Source: Lelliottia jeotgali (GTDB lineage Bacteria; Pseudomonadota; Gammaproteobacteria; Enterobacterales; Enterobacteriaceae). From it: a DNA stretch of 64,000 nucleotides. Below are positions 9,020-19,364 of this stretch, piece after piece. The stretch covers positions 2,604,001 to 2,668,000 of the forward strand of contig CP018628.1 in the NCBI GenBank assembly GCA_002271215.1, given 5' to 3'. The stretch's first letter is position 1. Every line of letters starts with the position of its first letter. Made by a program: the position numbers and the translations under genes. The notes beneath the pieces are model-generated. The model was not told where the DNA came from, ran no database searches, and saw only the letters and a list, made by a program, of their open reading frames with translations.

Positions 9020-11621
9020 AGCGAGAATTAAAACAAAACGCCGCATTTCGCCATTCTGGTTGCTGCCCGTCATCGCATTGATGATTGCGGGGTGGCTTAT
9101 CTGGACCAGCTATCAGGATCGCGGTAATACCATCACTATCGATTTCCAGACGGCGGACGGCATCGTCGCGGGGCGAACCCCTGTGCGCTTCCAGGGCGTC
9201 GAAGTGGGAACGGTCGAGGATATCCGGCTTGGCAAAGATCTGAACAAAATTCAGGTTCGCGCCAGCATTAAAGCCGATATGCAGGATGCCCTGCGCACTG
9301 AGACTCAGTTCTGGTTAGTGACACCCAAAGCCTCTCTGGCGGGAGTTTCCGGGTTGGACGCGCTGGTTGGCGGCAACTATATCGGCATGATGCCCGGAAA
9401 AGGTGAGCCGCAGGAGCATTTCACCGCCCTGGACACTCAACCCAAATACCGGCTGAACAACGGCGATCTGATGATCCATCTGCACTCCCCGGACTTAGGT
9501 TCGCTGAGCAGCGGTTCGGTGGTCTATTTCCGCAAAATCCCTGTTGGACGCGTGTATGACTATGCCATTAACCCCAATAAACAGGGCGTCACCATTGATG
9601 TGCTCATCGAGCGCCGCTTCACCAGTCTGGTGAAAAAAGGCAGCCGTTTCTGGAATGTTTCGGGCGTTGATGCCGACGTCAGTTTCAGCGGTGCCAAAGT
9701 GAAGCTCGAAAGCCTTGCGGCGCTGGTCAACGGCGCTATCGCCTTCGACTCACCTGAAAATTCTGATACTGCTGCTGCGGATGACAACTTCGGCCTGTAT
9801 GCCGATTTGGCCCATAGCCAGCGCGGCGTTATCGTGAAGCTGGCCCTGGCGGATGCCAAAGGACTTAACGCCGGTTCAACGCCATTGATGTACCAGGGTT
9901 TGCAGGTCGGGCAACTCACTAAACTGACCTTAAATCCAGGCGGTTCTGTTACGGGCGAAATGACCGTCGATCCGAGCGTGGTCGATCTTCTGCGCGAAAA
10001 AACGCGCATTGAGCTGCGTAATCCGAAGATTTCCTTGAGTGATGCCAGCATCAGCAGTTTGCTAACGGGCAGCACATTTGAGTTGATTCCGGGCAAAGGT
10101 CAGCCGAACAGTAATTTTGTTATCGCACCGGCTGATAAAGCATTACTGCAAAAGCCAGGCGTGATGACGTTAAACCTGACCGCGCCAGAAAGTTATGGTA
10201 TCGACGCAGGGCAACCGCTGATATTGCACGGCGTGCAAGTGGGTCAGGTACTTGAGCGCAAGCTGACAGAAAACGGTGTTACCTTCTCGGTTGCGATCGA
10301 TCCGCAATACCGCGACCTGGTGCATGGCGACAGCAAATTTGTGGTCAACAGTCGGGTGGACGTCAAAGTCGGACTTGATGGCGTGGAATTTCTCGGCGCA
10401 AGCGCCAGTGAGTGGATTAACGGCGGTATTCGTATTCTGCCCGGTCAGAAAGGGGCCATGCGCGAGAGCTATCCGCTCTATGCCAATCTGGACAAAGCGA
10501 TCGAAAACAGCCTGAGTGATTTACCGACCACGACGTTGACGCTGCGTGCCGACACCCTGCCCGATATTCAGGCTGGCTCCGTGGTGTTATATCGCAAGTT
10601 TGAAGTCGGGGAAGTGATCACCGTGCGCCCGCGTGCCGACGCGTTTGATATCGAACTGCATATCAAACCGGAGTATCGCAATCTCCTCACCGCTAACAGC
10701 GTGTTCTGGGCCGAAGGCGGTGCAAAAGTGCAGCTTAACGGCAGCGGATTAACCGTGCAGGCTTCTCCCCTCTCCCGCGCGCTGCGGGGTGCCATCAGCT
10801 TTGACAACTTAAGTGGCGCCGGTGCAAATCAGCGTAAAGGCGATAAACGTATTCTGTATCCGTCAGAAACAACTGCACGCGCGGTCGGCGGTCAGATTAC
10901 GCTGCATGCCTTTGACGCAGGGAAACTCGCGGAAGGCATGCCAATTCGCTATCTGGGCATCGATATCGGGCAAATCCAGAAGCTGACATTAATTACTGCA
11001 CGTAATGAAGTGCAGGCCACGGCGGTACTTTACCCGGAATACATGCAGAACTTTGCCCGTACCGGCACGCGTTTCTCGGTGGTGACACCGCAGATTTCCG
11101 CCGCTGGCGTTGAGCATCTCGACACCATTCTGCAGCCATACATTAACGTTGAACCGGGTAACGGCAACGTGCGTCGCGAGTTTGAGCTGCAGGAAGCCAC
11201 CATCACCGACTCTCGCTATCTCGATGGCTTAAGCATCGTGGTGGAAGTACCAGAAGCCGGTTCGATGAGTATCGGCACGCCGGTGTTGTTCCGTGGTATT
11301 GAAGTGGGTACCGTGACGGGGCTAACGCTGGGCACACTGTCCGATCGCGTGATGGTCGGGCTACGTATCAGCGAGCGTTATCAGCATCTGGTGCGCAACA
11401 ACTCGGTATTCTGGCTGGCATCGGGCTATTCCCTTGATTTCGGCCTGACCGGTGGCGTGGTGAAAACCGGGACTTTCAATCAGTTCATTCGCGGCGGCAT
11501 CGCCTTTGCCACTCCGCCGGGCACACCGCTCGCACCTAAAGCGCAGCCGGGCAAACACTTCCTGTTGCTCGAAAGTGAACCGAAAGAGTGGCGTGAATGG
11601 GGAACCGCCCTGCCACGTTAA
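8988..11621 (+). CDS. letB: LetB (YebT), seven-MCE-domain lipid transport tunnel
   Basis: From the ATG at 8988 the product has 877 residues, as in E. coli. A single membrane anchor (about 22-42, [17 protein letters not shown]) is followed by seven MCE repeats. These can be seen as recurring GxxVxxRGxxVGxV-like stretches ([63 protein letters not shown]). LetB hexamers stack into a periplasm-spanning hydrophobic tunnel. The MHM start at 8982 is an alternative only two codons upstream; an earlier frame start would lie deep inside letA. Confidence 0.96.
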   Translation: MSQETPASTTEARIKTKRRISPFWLLPVIALMIAGWLIWTSYQDRGNTITIDFQTADGIVAGRTPVRFQGVEVGTVEDIRLGKDLNKIQVRASIKADMQDALRTETQFWLVTPKASLAGVSGLDALVGGNYIGMMPGKGEPQEHFTALDTQPKYRLNNGDLMIHLHSPDLGSLSSGSVVYFRKIPVGRVYDYAINPNKQGVTIDVLIERRFTSLVKKGSRFWNVSGVDADVSFSGAKVKLESLAALVNGAIAFDSPENSDTAAADDNFGLYADLAHSQRGVIVKLALADAKGLNAGSTPLMYQGLQVGQLTKLTLNPGGSVTGEMTVDPSVVDLLREKTRIELRNPKISLSDASISSLLTGSTFELIPGKGQPNSNFVIAPADKALLQKPGVMTLNLTAPESYGIDAGQPLILHGVQVGQVLERKLTENGVTFSVAIDPQYRDLVHGDSKFVVNSRVDVKVGLDGVEFLGASASEWINGGIRILPGQKGAMRESYPLYANLDKAIENSLSDLPTTTLTLRADTLPDIQAGSVVLYRKFEVGEVITVRPRADAFDIELHIKPEYRNLLTANSVFWAEGGAKVQLNGSGLTVQASPLSRALRGAISFDNLSGAGANQRKGDKRILYPSETTARAVGGQITLHAFDAGKLAEGMPIRYLGIDIGQIQKLTLITARNEVQATAVLYPEYMQNFARTGTRFSVVTPQISAAGVEHLDTILQPYINVEPGNGNVRREFELQEATITDSRYLDGLSIVVEVPEAGSMSIGTPVLFRGIEVGTVTGLTLGTLSDRVMVGLRISERYQHLVRNNSVFWLASGYSLDFGLTGGVVKTGTFNQFIRGGIAFATPPGTPLAPKAQPGKHFLLLESEPKEWREWGTALPR

Positions 11622-11624
11622 TCG

Positions 11625-11654
11625 AACGCTCCGGTGTCAACGCACCGGAGCGTT
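11625..11654 (+). terminator. Terminator after letB
   Basis: A perfect 12-bp stem AACGCTCCGGTG/CACCGGAGCGTT with a 6-base loop, followed by TTA, lies directly after the letB stop. The T-run is short, so it may be leaky into rsmF. Confidence 0.75.
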
Positions 11655-11696
11655 TATGGTACACTTCGCGCTTCATCTTTTCCCTGTGGTACGCCC

Positions 11697-13139
11697 GTGG
11701 CTCAACATTCCGTGTTTCTTCCTGACGAATTCCTGGCGCAAATGCGCGAGGCTCTTCCCGCTCATCTCTCAATGGATGATTTTATCGCCGCCTGCCAGCG
11801 TCCGTTACGCCGCAGCATTCGCGTAAACACACTTAAAATCAGCGTCGACGATTTCCTGACTCTGGTTTCGCCCTACCGCTGGCAGCTGACGCCGGTTCCG
11901 TGGTGTGCGGAAGGTTTCTGGATTGAACGTGAGGACGAAGATGCTCTCCCTCTCGGGAGCACCGCTGAGCATTTGAGCGGGCTGTTTTACATTCAGGAAG
12001 CCAGCTCAATGCTGCCCGTAGCCGCACTGTTCGCCGAGGGAAACCAGCCTGCGCGCGTCATGGACGTCGCCGCCGCTCCGGGCTCCAAAACCACGCAAAT
12101 TGCCGCCCGCATGGGCAATCGCGGGGCGATTCTGGCCAATGAATTTTCAGCCAGCCGGGTAAAAGTCCTGCACGCCAACATCAGCCGCTGCGGGATCAGC
12201 AACGTCGCCCTGACCCACTTTGATGGCCGCGTGTTCGGCGCAGCCGTGCCAGAATCGTTTGATGCGATCCTGCTTGATGCCCCGTGTTCGGGCGAAGGTG
12301 TGGTGCGTAAAGATCCCGATGCGTTGAAAAACTGGTCCGTCGCCAGCAATCTTGAAATTGCCGCCACCCAGCGCGAATTGATCGACAGCGCGTTTCACGC
12401 CCTGCGCCCGGGTGGGACGCTGATTTATTCCACCTGCACCCTGAATCGTGATGAAAACGAGTCAGTTTGCCTGTGGCTGAAAGAACAGTACCCGGACTCC
12501 GTCGAGTGCCTGCCGCTGGAATCGCTGTTCGAAGGCGCAAAAGAAGCGCTAACGCCAGAAGGTTTCCTGCACGTTTTCCCGCAGATTTTCGACTGCGAAG
12601 GCTTCTTTGTTGCTCGTCTGCGCAAAACGGCAGCTATTGACGCTTTACCGACGCCTAAATTTAAAGTCGGCAACTTCCCGTTCGCGCCATTGAAAACCCG
12701 TGAAACCGCGCAAATCACCGACGCGGCCAACAAAGTCGGGCTCCAATGGAGTGAAAACCTGCGCTTATGGCAGCGCGATAAAGAGATCTGGCTTTTCCCG
12801 GTCGAAATCGAGCCGCTGATTGGCAAAGTGCGTTTTTCCCGCATTGGAATGCGCCTGGCGGAAGTGCATAACAAAGGTTATCGCTGGCAGCATGAAGCGG
12901 TGATCGCGCTGGCGGGTGACGAAAATACATTCGCCCTAACGCACAAAGAGGCTGAAGAGTGGTATCGCGGACGCGATGTCTACCCGGATCTCACGCCACC
13001 GGCTGACGAAATGATCGTCACTTACCAGGGCTTCCCGCTGGGGCTGGCGAAGAAAGTCGGTTCCCGTTTGAAAAACAGTTACCCACGTGAACTGGTTCGC
13101 GATGGTCGCCTGTTTACCGGTAACGATCTCAGCGAATAA
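11697..13139 (+). CDS. rsmF: RsmF, 16S rRNA m5C1407 methyltransferase
   Basis: The chosen start is the GTG at 11697, giving 480 residues beginning (M)[11 protein letters not shown], which matches the E. coli protein. The frame is open 21 codons further up, but that part overlaps the letB terminator. The RNA m5C methyltransferase core has SAM motif [12 protein letters not shown], the catalytic DAPCSGEG and the second cysteine in [10 protein letters not shown]-terminal RNA-binding region follows (from about 300). The enzyme methylates C1407 of 16S rRNA in assembled 30S subunits. Confidence 0.96.
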   Translation: MAQHSVFLPDEFLAQMREALPAHLSMDDFIAACQRPLRRSIRVNTLKISVDDFLTLVSPYRWQLTPVPWCAEGFWIEREDEDALPLGSTAEHLSGLFYIQEASSMLPVAALFAEGNQPARVMDVAAAPGSKTTQIAARMGNRGAILANEFSASRVKVLHANISRCGISNVALTHFDGRVFGAAVPESFDAILLDAPCSGEGVVRKDPDALKNWSVASNLEIAATQRELIDSAFHALRPGGTLIYSTCTLNRDENESVCLWLKEQYPDSVECLPLESLFEGAKEALTPEGFLHVFPQIFDCEGFFVARLRKTAAIDALPTPKFKVGNFPFAPLKTRETAQITDAANKVGLQWSENLRLWQRDKEIWLFPVEIEPLIGKVRFSRIGMRLAEVHNKGYRWQHEAVIALAGDENTFALTHKEAEEWYRGRDVYPDLTPPADEMIVTYQGFPLGLAKKVGSRLKNSYPRELVRDGRLFTGNDLSE

Positions 13140-13243
13140 AAAACCGCACAATTTCACTGGCGCTTTTGCTCTCCTGCACTACGCTGAAAAATGGGCGATC
13201 ACACTGGTCGTACCAGATTTTAAGCAAAACTGCGGAGAGCAAT

Positions 13244-13483
13244 ATGACGAAAACCAGCGTACGTATTGGCGCTTTTGAGATCGACGATGCGGAGTTGCGC
13301 GGCGATAATCAGGGCGATCGAACATTAACCATTCCCTGTAAATCCGATCCGGATTTGTGTATGCAACTCGATGCCTGGGATGCCGATACCAGTATTCCGG
13401 CAATTCTTGATGGCGAACATTCCGTACTATACCGCGAACATTACGATCAGAAGTCCGATGCCTGGGTCATGCGCCTTGCATGA
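13244..13483 (+). CDS. yebV: YebV, small protein of unknown function
   Basis: The 79-residue product starts at ATG 13244, with GGAGAG 5-10 bases before it. An in-frame ATG 26 codons upstream has no ribosome-binding site and gives unrelated sequence. It matches enterobacterial YebV (VRIGAFEIDDAEL, LTIPCKSDPDLCMQLDAWDADTS). No signal peptide or membrane span is seen. YebV has no known function; yebV and yebW sit together after rsmF in E. coli as here. Confidence 0.88.
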   Translation: MTKTSVRIGAFEIDDAELRGDNQGDRTLTIPCKSDPDLCMQLDAWDADTSIPAILDGEHSVLYREHYDQKSDAWVMRLA

Positions 13484-13490
13484 TTCCAAA

Positions 13491-13516
13491 AAGAACCCGC
13501 CCGAAGGCGGGTTATT
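13491..13516 (+). terminator. Terminator after yebV
   Basis: An 8-bp GC-rich stem AACCCGCC/GGCGGGTT with a 4-base loop, followed by ATTTAT, lies 10 bp after the yebV stop. Confidence 0.75.
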
Positions 13517-13590
13517 TATGCCCTCAATATTTCCCCTGCGATAAATCCTCCCCTACACTAACCATTCGGATCGCCAGATCAGAGGATGAG

Positions 13591-13782
13591 ATGTTCGCAC
13601 TGGTACTGTTTGTTTGTTATCTGGATGGCGGCTGCGATGACATCGTGATTGATGTCTATAACAGCGAAATGCAGTGTGTTGTCTCGAAGAAAGAGCAGCG
13701 CATTCGCCACGGCGGTTGCTACCCGGTCGAAGAATTTATCGATGGATTCTGGACTCCGGCCCAGGAATACAGTGACTTTTAG
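13591..13782 (+). CDS. yebW: YebW, small protein of unknown function
   Basis: A 63-residue protein starts at ATG 13591, preceded by AGAGGATGAG. This gives the E. coli length; a longer frame from 13480 would run through the yebV terminator. Conserved features are LFVCYLDGGCDDIV and GGCYPVEEFIDGFWTPAQEY, with four cysteines in total. No function is known. Its stop codon abuts the pphA stop on the other strand (13782/13783). Confidence 0.88.
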   Translation: MFALVLFVCYLDGGCDDIVIDVYNSEMQCVVSKKEQRIRHGGCYPVEEFIDGFWTPAQEYSDF

Positions 13783-14427
13783 CTACTGGAGTTGCGCGAG
13801 GGTGAAGGTGCCGCCAAACACCGCGCCGGTATCGATATAGTGCAGATTATTGAAGTCATAACGTTTTTCTAGCGGCGTATGCCCAAACCAGAAATGGTCC
13901 GCTCCGGTTATGCCCTCGTCCCTGCCAGCCATCAAACCCGATAAACGCGACCTGTCCCACAGCACCCGCTGTTTACTGACAGACTTGTCACGGACATAGA
14001 CCGACTCCGGGTAATCGGCATGGGCAATTACGTTAAGGCCATTAGCGCACAAAATTTCAATAATATGCGGTAATTCCCGGCACGCTTCGAGCAAAGCAAT
14101 AGCCGTTAATTTTTGCGGGTTCGACAGTCTGGAAAACCATATACCGCCATTGATCGTCCAGAGCGCAAAATCATTATTCCCGAGCGCATCAAGAGCCATT
14201 TGTTCATGATTTCCCCGTACGGCGCGAAACCATTTTTCATGCATCAGTTGCAGGCATTTAACGCTGTCAGGCCCTCGGTCAATGAGGTCACCGACTGAAA
14301 TAAGCAAATCCTCATAAGGATTAAAATGACGCTGATTCAACTCATCCATAAGCTGTTGCCAGCAACCATGAATGTCGCTCACAACCCAGATATGACGCCA
14401 TTCTTGACCATCGAGTATTTGATACAT
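13783..14427 (-). CDS. pphA: PphA, metal-dependent serine/threonine protein phosphatase
   Basis: The 214-residue enzyme carries the PPP-family motifs DIHG (18-21), GDLIDRGP (46-53) and RGNHE (71-75), plus later His residues in VIAHADYP and HFWFGHTP. These bind two metals. E. coli PphA signals protein misfolding through the Cpx pathway and dephosphorylates phosphoserine, -threonine and -tyrosine. A TATACT -10-like hexamer and an AGGGAGGG ribosome site lie directly upstream on the minus strand. The neighbour to the right differs from E. coli (a VirK-like gene is inserted). Confidence 0.93.
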   Translation of the reverse strand: MYQILDGQEWRHIWVVSDIHGCWQQLMDELNQRHFNPYEDLLISVGDLIDRGPDSVKCLQLMHEKWFRAVRGNHEQMALDALGNNDFALWTINGGIWFSRLSNPQKLTAIALLEACRELPHIIEILCANGLNVIAHADYPESVYVRDKSVSKQRVLWDRSRLSGLMAGRDEGITGADHFWFGHTPLEKRYDFNNLHYIDTGAVFGGTFTLAQLQ

Positions 14428-14594
14428 AGGCCCTCCCTATAAGAGTATAGCTAATACACTTTTTAGCGTTCTGACTCGACGATGTTGCCAACTTCAATCA
14501 TCGTTAAACGAAGCCGAAATAAAGGTTTAGCCACTCTTAAATCGTTCCAGTCTGGCCTTTAGAATAGAGAAAGAATTCTAAAGAGGTCTCCATC

Positions 14595-15536
14595 GTGTCT
14601 AATACCAGCCTGCCAATCGATGTAACGGAAGCACAGCCCGTCAATATTATTTCCTCCCTGACAAATGGTCAGCTTATACCTGGCCCGATCTGGAGGAAGC
14701 GTGACTATCGTATCAAGTTCTTCCTGCGCTCATTGCTGTTCTGGTCTTCGACAAATCGCATGCTGACCGCTCTGGCACATCGCACGGATTTCTATCGCCT
14801 TCTGGCCGCACAGGTGACGCTGCCGAGCAAAACGCACCGTCAATATCTGACGCGCGGGATGAATGCAAACCAGCGTGCCGAGGCCATCGTTCATCACTAT
14901 GAATGGCTCGATGCCCTGCCGGATGCTAATCTGGCGACCGCACTGACTCATCCGACGGCTCATCCGGTGCTCAATTTTCAGGCTAAAGATGATGCGAGTT
15001 ATACCGTTTATGCATCGTCGGCCAGCAAAGCAGAGCGCGAAGGTGAAAGTACGCTATGGCTCCGTGACGAAGAAGACACCCTGCTGGCGAGTCTGACGTT
15101 TAGCGTTGTTCCCGAAGGCGACAGTTCTGCGCTAGTGATCGGCGGATTGCAAGGCCCGCGTCGTGGAGTCACGCGCGAAACGATCAAAAAAGCCACTCGC
15201 GCCTGCCACGGCCTGTTCCCGAAACGGGTTCTGATGGAGGTGATTTTTAACCTCGCCGCCAAAAGCAATATCACTGCCATGTATGGTGTCAGCGACGAAG
15301 GACACGTTTTCCGCGCCCTGCGCTATCGCCTGAGTAAAGGCCGCCACTTCCACGCCAGCTATGATGAGTTCTGGGCGTCCATCGACGGTAAGAAAATGTC
15401 CGCGTATCGCTGGCAGCTTCCACTGCAGATGGAGCGTAAATCTCTTGAGGATATCGCCAGTAAAAAACGCGCCGAATATCGCCGCCGTTTTGGCCTGCTG
15501 GATGAAATCGCAGAAGGCATCAACGCCCGCTTTTAA
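14595..15536 (+). CDS. VirK/YbjX family (DUF535) protein
   Basis: The product has 313 residues from a GTG at 14595 with AGAGG 8-12 bases before it. It belongs to the DUF535 family that includes Shigella VirK, Salmonella VirK/SomA and E. coli YbjX. Recognisable stretches are the N-terminal RRxLxxLLFW-like segment (FFLRSLLFWSSTNRMLTAL), HHYEWL, GGLQGPR, RVLMEVIFNLA and YDEFWASIDG. No signal peptide or clear membrane span is present. Relatives are linked to cationic-peptide resistance and survival in the host, several under PhoP control. The biochemical activity is unknown. E. coli K-12 has no gene here, so this is an insertion between pphA and sdsR. Confidence 0.82.
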   Translation: MSNTSLPIDVTEAQPVNIISSLTNGQLIPGPIWRKRDYRIKFFLRSLLFWSSTNRMLTALAHRTDFYRLLAAQVTLPSKTHRQYLTRGMNANQRAEAIVHHYEWLDALPDANLATALTHPTAHPVLNFQAKDDASYTVYASSASKAEREGESTLWLRDEEDTLLASLTFSVVPEGDSSALVIGGLQGPRRGVTRETIKKATRACHGLFPKRVLMEVIFNLAAKSNITAMYGVSDEGHVFRALRYRLSKGRHFHASYDEFWASIDGKKMSAYRWQLPLQMERKSLEDIASKKRAEYRRRFGLLDEIAEGINARF

Positions 15537-15696
15537 CCGAGCTGGCGGTGAACGCCTCCACACAAAAATTTAACAAAACCGCCAAAAAGCGCTGGACTTT
15601 CGCCCGCCTGATTGTGGTATGGTTAAATTCGAGGCGCAGGATGTTCCTCATCTGCCATGAGTGAAAACAGGAAATAACGTTCACTTTCATGCAGAT

Positions 15697-15800
15697 AAAA
15701 AGAGACCGAATACGATTCCTGTATTCGGTCCAGGGAAATGGCTCTTGGGAGAGAGCCGTGCGCTAAAAGTTGGCATTAATGCAGGCTCAAGTCGCCTGAC
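15697..15800 (-). ncRNA. sdsR: SdsR (RyeB) small RNA
   Basis: The minus strand from 15800 reads a sequence nearly identical to E. coli SdsR as I recall it: GAGCCTGCATTAATGCC, then AACTTTTAGCGCACGG, a GCTCTCTCCCAAGAGC hairpin, and the terminator hairpin ACCGAATAC...GTATTCGGT followed by CTCTTTTT at 15697. The place between pphA and yebY is that of E. coli. SdsR is an Hfq-dependent RNA of stationary phase that represses several mRNAs, including mutS and tolC. The 5' end is inferred from the promoter. Confidence 0.93.
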
Positions 15801-15803
15801 ACT

Positions 15804-15813
15804 TTAAGAATAG
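15804..15813 (-). promoter_or_regulatory. Sigma-S promoter -10 element of sdsR
   Basis: On the minus strand this is CTATTCTTAA, differing at one base from the sigma-S preferred extended -10 CTATACTTAA. It places the transcript start near 15800, the expected SdsR 5' end. There is no obvious -35, as usual for this class. Confidence 0.8.
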
Positions 15814-15883
15814 ATGACGACGCCAGGTTTTCCAGTCCGCAGCAAAAGTGGTCAGAAAATTTCGCGATTGAGCATCCCAAAAC

Positions 15884-15927
15884 AAAAAAACCGCACTGCT
15901 TCCTGTCAGAAGCCTGCGGTTTTTTTA
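15884..15927. terminator. Bidirectional terminator between RyeA and yebY
   Basis: An A-run and CCGCA...CTGCTT pair with AAGC...TGCGG and a T-run. The hairpin can end RyeA on the plus strand and the yobA-yebZ-yebY message on the minus strand. Confidence 0.8.
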
Positions 15928-15941
15928 TTGGAAACCTAAGA

Positions 15942-16295
<354 letters not shown>

Positions 16296-17168
16296 TCAGA
16301 AAGGCTCCCAGGTCGCGAACAGACTGACGATTGCCAGCACCAGCGCCCCCAGAACCACCTCAGCCTGTGTCATCCAGATAAAGAGTTGTTGTTCGCGCCC
16401 CGATTCAGGACGAAATCGCGGAACCAAAAGATACCGATTCAGCAGCGCAATAACCACCATCATCGCCACCAGCGCACATTTCACCAACAGCAATTGCCCA
16501 TATTCCGTGCGCCACGGCCAGTTCAGGCCGAGGATCAGCAGCATATTGACTACACCGGTCAGGATCACACCCGCCACCGCATAATGCCCGATACGCGAAA
16601 AACGCATCATGGTATAGATGGCCTGCACGCGCCAGCGCCCTTTTGCCAGCCGCATGCAAAACACCAGCGGGAGCAACGCGCCAACCCAGGTCGCTGCGCT
16701 GAGCAAATGAACTGCGTGATTAATCCGCTGCAGAACGCCCGGAACGCCGTCGCGCATCGCCGCATGGCCAACACCCGCGAGTAAAATAAACTGGCCGATG
16801 GCGAGCAACAGCAACAGGCGCGCGCTTTTCGCAGGTGCGATCCAGGCCGCACAAGCGGTGAGGAGTGCCAGCACGATTTGCCACAGCCAGACGCCGCCAA
16901 ACCGCGTGCTGGCGACCGCCTGCCAGATTTCCGGCTGAATAACGTCACCCCAGCCGTCGCCCATTAATCCGCCCTGCACCGCCAGCATCAACAGCGCAGT
17001 GAACAGGCTCACCAGCGCGGCCATTTTTTGCTGCCACTGGAATCGACGCGTCATCAGCCTGTGCAGGGAAAACGGAGCCAGCCATGCGCTGTAAAACGCA
17101 TTGCCGAATATCAGCATCAGCGCCGCAAAATGCACAAAACGCAGAGCGACGTAACTGAACGCCAGCAT
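16296..17168 (-). CDS. yebZ: YebZ, CopD-family inner-membrane protein
   Basis: The 290-residue protein has about eight membrane spans and the CopD domain in its C-terminal half. Conserved histidines are seen in RFVHFAALM near the N-terminus and in [13 protein letters not shown] and [20 protein letters not shown] further on. CopD proteins are thought to move copper across the inner membrane together with a periplasmic CopC. It starts 1 bp after the yobA stop, so the two are coupled. Confidence 0.92.
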   Translation of the reverse strand: MLAFSYVALRFVHFAALMLIFGNAFYSAWLAPFSLHRLMTRRFQWQQKMAALVSLFTALLMLAVQGGLMGDGWGDVIQPEIWQAVASTRFGGVWLWQIVLALLTACAAWIAPAKSARLLLLLAIGQFILLAGVGHAAMRDGVPGVLQRINHAVHLLSAATWVGALLPLVFCMRLAKGRWRVQAIYTMMRFSRIGHYAVAGVILTGVVNMLLILGLNWPWRTEYGQLLLVKCALVAMMVVIALLNRYLLVPRFRPESGREQQLFIWMTQAEVVLGALVLAIVSLFATWEPF

Positions 17169-17169
17169 C

Positions 17170-17544
17170 TTATTTCACGCTAAAGTGATAACTGCCTTTA
17201 GTTTTATGGCCGTCAACAGAGACGACATGCCAGTCAACGGCATAGCTACCCGGCGTCAATGGCTGCTCAATAGGAACAATCAGCTGCGTGTTGTCGTTTT
17301 CTGCACGCTTCACCGCGCCGATTTTAACGATCTGCTGTTTATCGCCGGTGATTGAAACACCGCTGAATTTAGGCTCAATCCCTTCCGAAAAATTGAGCGT
17401 CAGCGCCTGTGGGGCAGCGGTCACAGCTGCGTCGGCAGCCGGGTACTGATGCTTCAAATGGGCATGAGCTAGCGCGGCAGGTACCGTCGCCACGGAAAAC
17501 AGAAATGTCAGAGCGCAAGCCGCGCGGGATGCAGTGAATACCAT
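17170..17544 (-). CDS. yobA: YobA, CopC-family periplasmic copper-binding protein
   Basis: From the ATG at 17542-17544 the protein is 124 residues, as in E. coli. A start three codons upstream would overlap the AAAGGA ribosome site, so it was not used. A signal peptide ends at AALAHA, and the mature protein begins with the His that is the first Cu(II) ligand of CopC ([13 protein letters not shown]). The [22 protein letters not shown] tail carries the other conserved histidines. It probably binds copper in the periplasm and hands it to YebZ. Confidence 0.93.
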   Translation of the reverse strand: MVFTASRAACALTFLFSVATVPAALAHAHLKHQYPAADAAVTAAPQALTLNFSEGIEPKFSGVSITGDKQQIVKIGAVKRAENDNTQLIVPIEQPLTPGSYAVDWHVVSVDGHKTKGSYHFSVK

Positions 17545-17681
17545 ATCAATCATTCCTTTGGGTTATGTCTATATGACAGAGGATAACTCTGTATAATATC
17601 TGAGTCGAGGATGATTCTGTGCAGGCTTGTCAACGCAGAGCAACCACGGTAAGGTCAGCGCCGCATAATCAGGAGAAGGCA

Positions 17682-17912
17682 ATGAAGATCAATCTGGCTA
17701 CTATCCCCCAGGATGAAATGGACAAAGTGAATGTCGATCTCGCGGCGGCAGGCGTGGCATTCAAAGAGCGCTATAACATGCCGGTTATCGCGGAAGTCGT
17801 TGAGCGCGAGCAGCCCGCTCATCTGCGCGACTGGTTTCGCGAGCGCTTAATTGCCCATCGTCTTAAATCCGTCACGCTGTCGCGCTTACCGTACGAACCT
17901 AAAGTTAAGTAA
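17682..17912 (+). CDS. holE: HolE, theta subunit of DNA polymerase III
   Basis: From ATG 17682, preceded by AGGAGAAG, the product is 76 residues, exactly the E. coli length. The core ([25 protein letters not shown] and [15 protein letters not shown]) is that of theta. The first ten residues differ from E. coli. Theta binds the epsilon proofreading subunit and slightly stabilises it. A frame open 21 codons further upstream has no ribosome site. Confidence 0.96.
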   Translation: MKINLATIPQDEMDKVNVDLAAAGVAFKERYNMPVIAEVVEREQPAHLRDWFRERLIAHRLKSVTLSRLPYEPKVK

Positions 17913-18020
17913 ACCCGGCGCGTCGTTACACTTCCTTACATGGATTGTGGCAGGATAGAAAAACCCTGAAGTATTCAGGTGTATTATCAATCCCTGAGAC
18001 GAGTGTATAAGGAAGTCACG

Positions 18021-18677
18021 ATGTCCCAATGGAATATTGCCGCCGCGCAGTATGCCCCTCGGCATAACTGCATCGATGCCCACGTGCAGCATCATCTTCG
18101 CTTTATCAACGCAGCCGCCCGTCAGCAGTGCCACTTGCTGGTTTTCCCTGAACTCTCTCTGACCGGCCCTGCCGACGCCGACGCCGCGTTGCCCGACGCG
18201 CCCAGCGAGCAAGCATTAGCCCCCCTCGTCGAGGCGGCGCATACTCTGTCTATTACCGTAATTGCCGGCATCACTGTGGAAACCGGCGGTGAGCGTCAGA
18301 AAGGTTTGGCCCTCTTTTCCCCGAATCAAACTCACGTTTTACGCTATTCGCAGGGCAGCGGTGCGTGCCTGACGCCGGGTAACACGCAGCTTACGATTGT
18401 GGATGGTCAAACGGAACGATTGAGTCTCGATCCCCAGGCGGCGTTATTCACCTGTAGCCAGGCGGTCGGTGAGTTGCGCTGGCGTGATTCCATCAGCCGC
18501 CTGCAACGCTTTGCCCATAAATATGCCATTACCGTGCTGATGGCGAATTCAGACGGTCACAGCGCACTTTGGGATTCTAGCGGACAATTGATTGTGCGCG
18601 CCGACCGGGGTGAGCTGTTATTAACCGGAACATGGGGCAAGCAGGGTTGGCAAGGTGATATCATTCCTTTACGCTAA
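18021..18677 (+). CDS. yobB: YobB, carbon-nitrogen-hydrolase-fold protein
   Basis: From ATG 18021 (AAGGAAG upstream) the protein has 218 residues, as in E. coli. It has the nitrilase-superfamily alpha-beta-beta-alpha pattern: IAAAQYAP at the start, VFPELSLTG with the usual catalytic Glu, and a Cys in ALFTCSQ where the nucleophile is expected. The region that normally holds the catalytic Lys reads VLRYSQGSGACLTPG and has no lysine. The triad therefore looks incomplete, and an amidase activity should not be assumed. It is 24 bp from exoX and may be co-transcribed with it. Confidence 0.85.
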   Translation: MSQWNIAAAQYAPRHNCIDAHVQHHLRFINAAARQQCHLLVFPELSLTGPADADAALPDAPSEQALAPLVEAAHTLSITVIAGITVETGGERQKGLALFSPNQTHVLRYSQGSGACLTPGNTQLTIVDGQTERLSLDPQAALFTCSQAVGELRWRDSISRLQRFAHKYAITVLMANSDGHSALWDSSGQLIVRADRGELLLTGTWGKQGWQGDIIPLR

Positions 18678-18701
18678 CGTTTTTACGGCCAGGAGTGAGC
18701 C

Positions 18702-19364
18702 ATGCTGCGTGTAATCGACACCGAAACCTGTGATCTTCAGGGCGGGATTGTAGAGGTTGCGTCCGTTGACGTGATTGACGGACAGATCGTTAACCCCATG
18801 AGCCATCTGGTTCGGCCCGATCGCCCTATTAGCGCACAGGCGATGGCGATTCATCGCATCACCGAATCGATGGTGGCGGACAAACCGTGGATTGAAGAGG
18901 TGATACCGAACTACTTCGGCAGCCCGTGGTACGTAGCGCACAACGCCAGTTTTGACCGCCGCGTGTTACCGGAGATGCCCGGCGAGTGGATTTGCACCAT
19001 GAAGCTGGCCCGTCGCGCCTGGCCGGGAATTAAATACAGCAATATGGCACTGTATAAATCCCGTAAGCTCAGCGTGAAAACGCCGGAAGGGTTACATCAT
19101 CACCGTGCGCTGTACGATTGCTACATCACGGCGGCGTTACTCATTGATATTATGAATAACACTGGCTGGACGCCGGACGAGATGGCGACCATCACCGGTC
19201 GCCCCGCTCTGCTGACCACCTTTACCTTTGGTAAATATCGTGGCAAACCGGTGTCCGAAGTGGCCGAGCGCGATCCGGGCTATCTGCGCTGGTTATACAA
19301 TAACCTCGACCGCATGAGCCCGGAGTTGCGCCTGACGCTGCGTCATTATCTCGACGAAGCCTAA
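18702..19364 (+). CDS. exoX: ExoX, DnaQ-family 3'-5' exonuclease X
   Basis: The 220-residue protein has the DEDDh exonuclease motifs: IDTE (Asp6, Glu8), [15 protein letters not shown], and [16 protein letters not shown]-terminal part (about 165-215, [27 protein letters not shown]) resembles the exodeoxyribonuclease X C-terminal domain. ExoX degrades single-stranded DNA from the 3' end and takes part in methyl-directed mismatch repair. Its stop overlaps the ptrB stop tail-to-tail by 4 bp. Confidence 0.95.
   Translation: MLRVIDTETCDLQGGIVEVASVDVIDGQIVNPMSHLVRPDRPISAQAMAIHRITESMVADKPWIEEVIPNYFGSPWYVAHNASFDRRVLPEMPGEWICTMKLARRAWPGIKYSNMALYKSRKLSVKTPEGLHHHRALYDCYITAALLIDIMNNTGWTPDEMATITGRPALLTTFTFGKYRGKPVSEVAERDPGYLRWLYNNLDRMSPELRLTLRHYLDEA

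Larger units (their letters stand above)
15620..15928 (+). ncRNA. ryeA: RyeA (SraC) antisense RNA, approximate extent
   Basis: In E. coli a longer RNA, RyeA, is made from the strand opposite SdsR and covers it completely. The plus strand here keeps the SdsR complement and a strong terminator at 15884-15927, so a RyeA equivalent is likely. I cannot fix its 5' end from sequence; the left limit given is a guess. RyeA and SdsR degrade each other in E. coli, and RyeA can be toxic. Confidence 0.55.
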
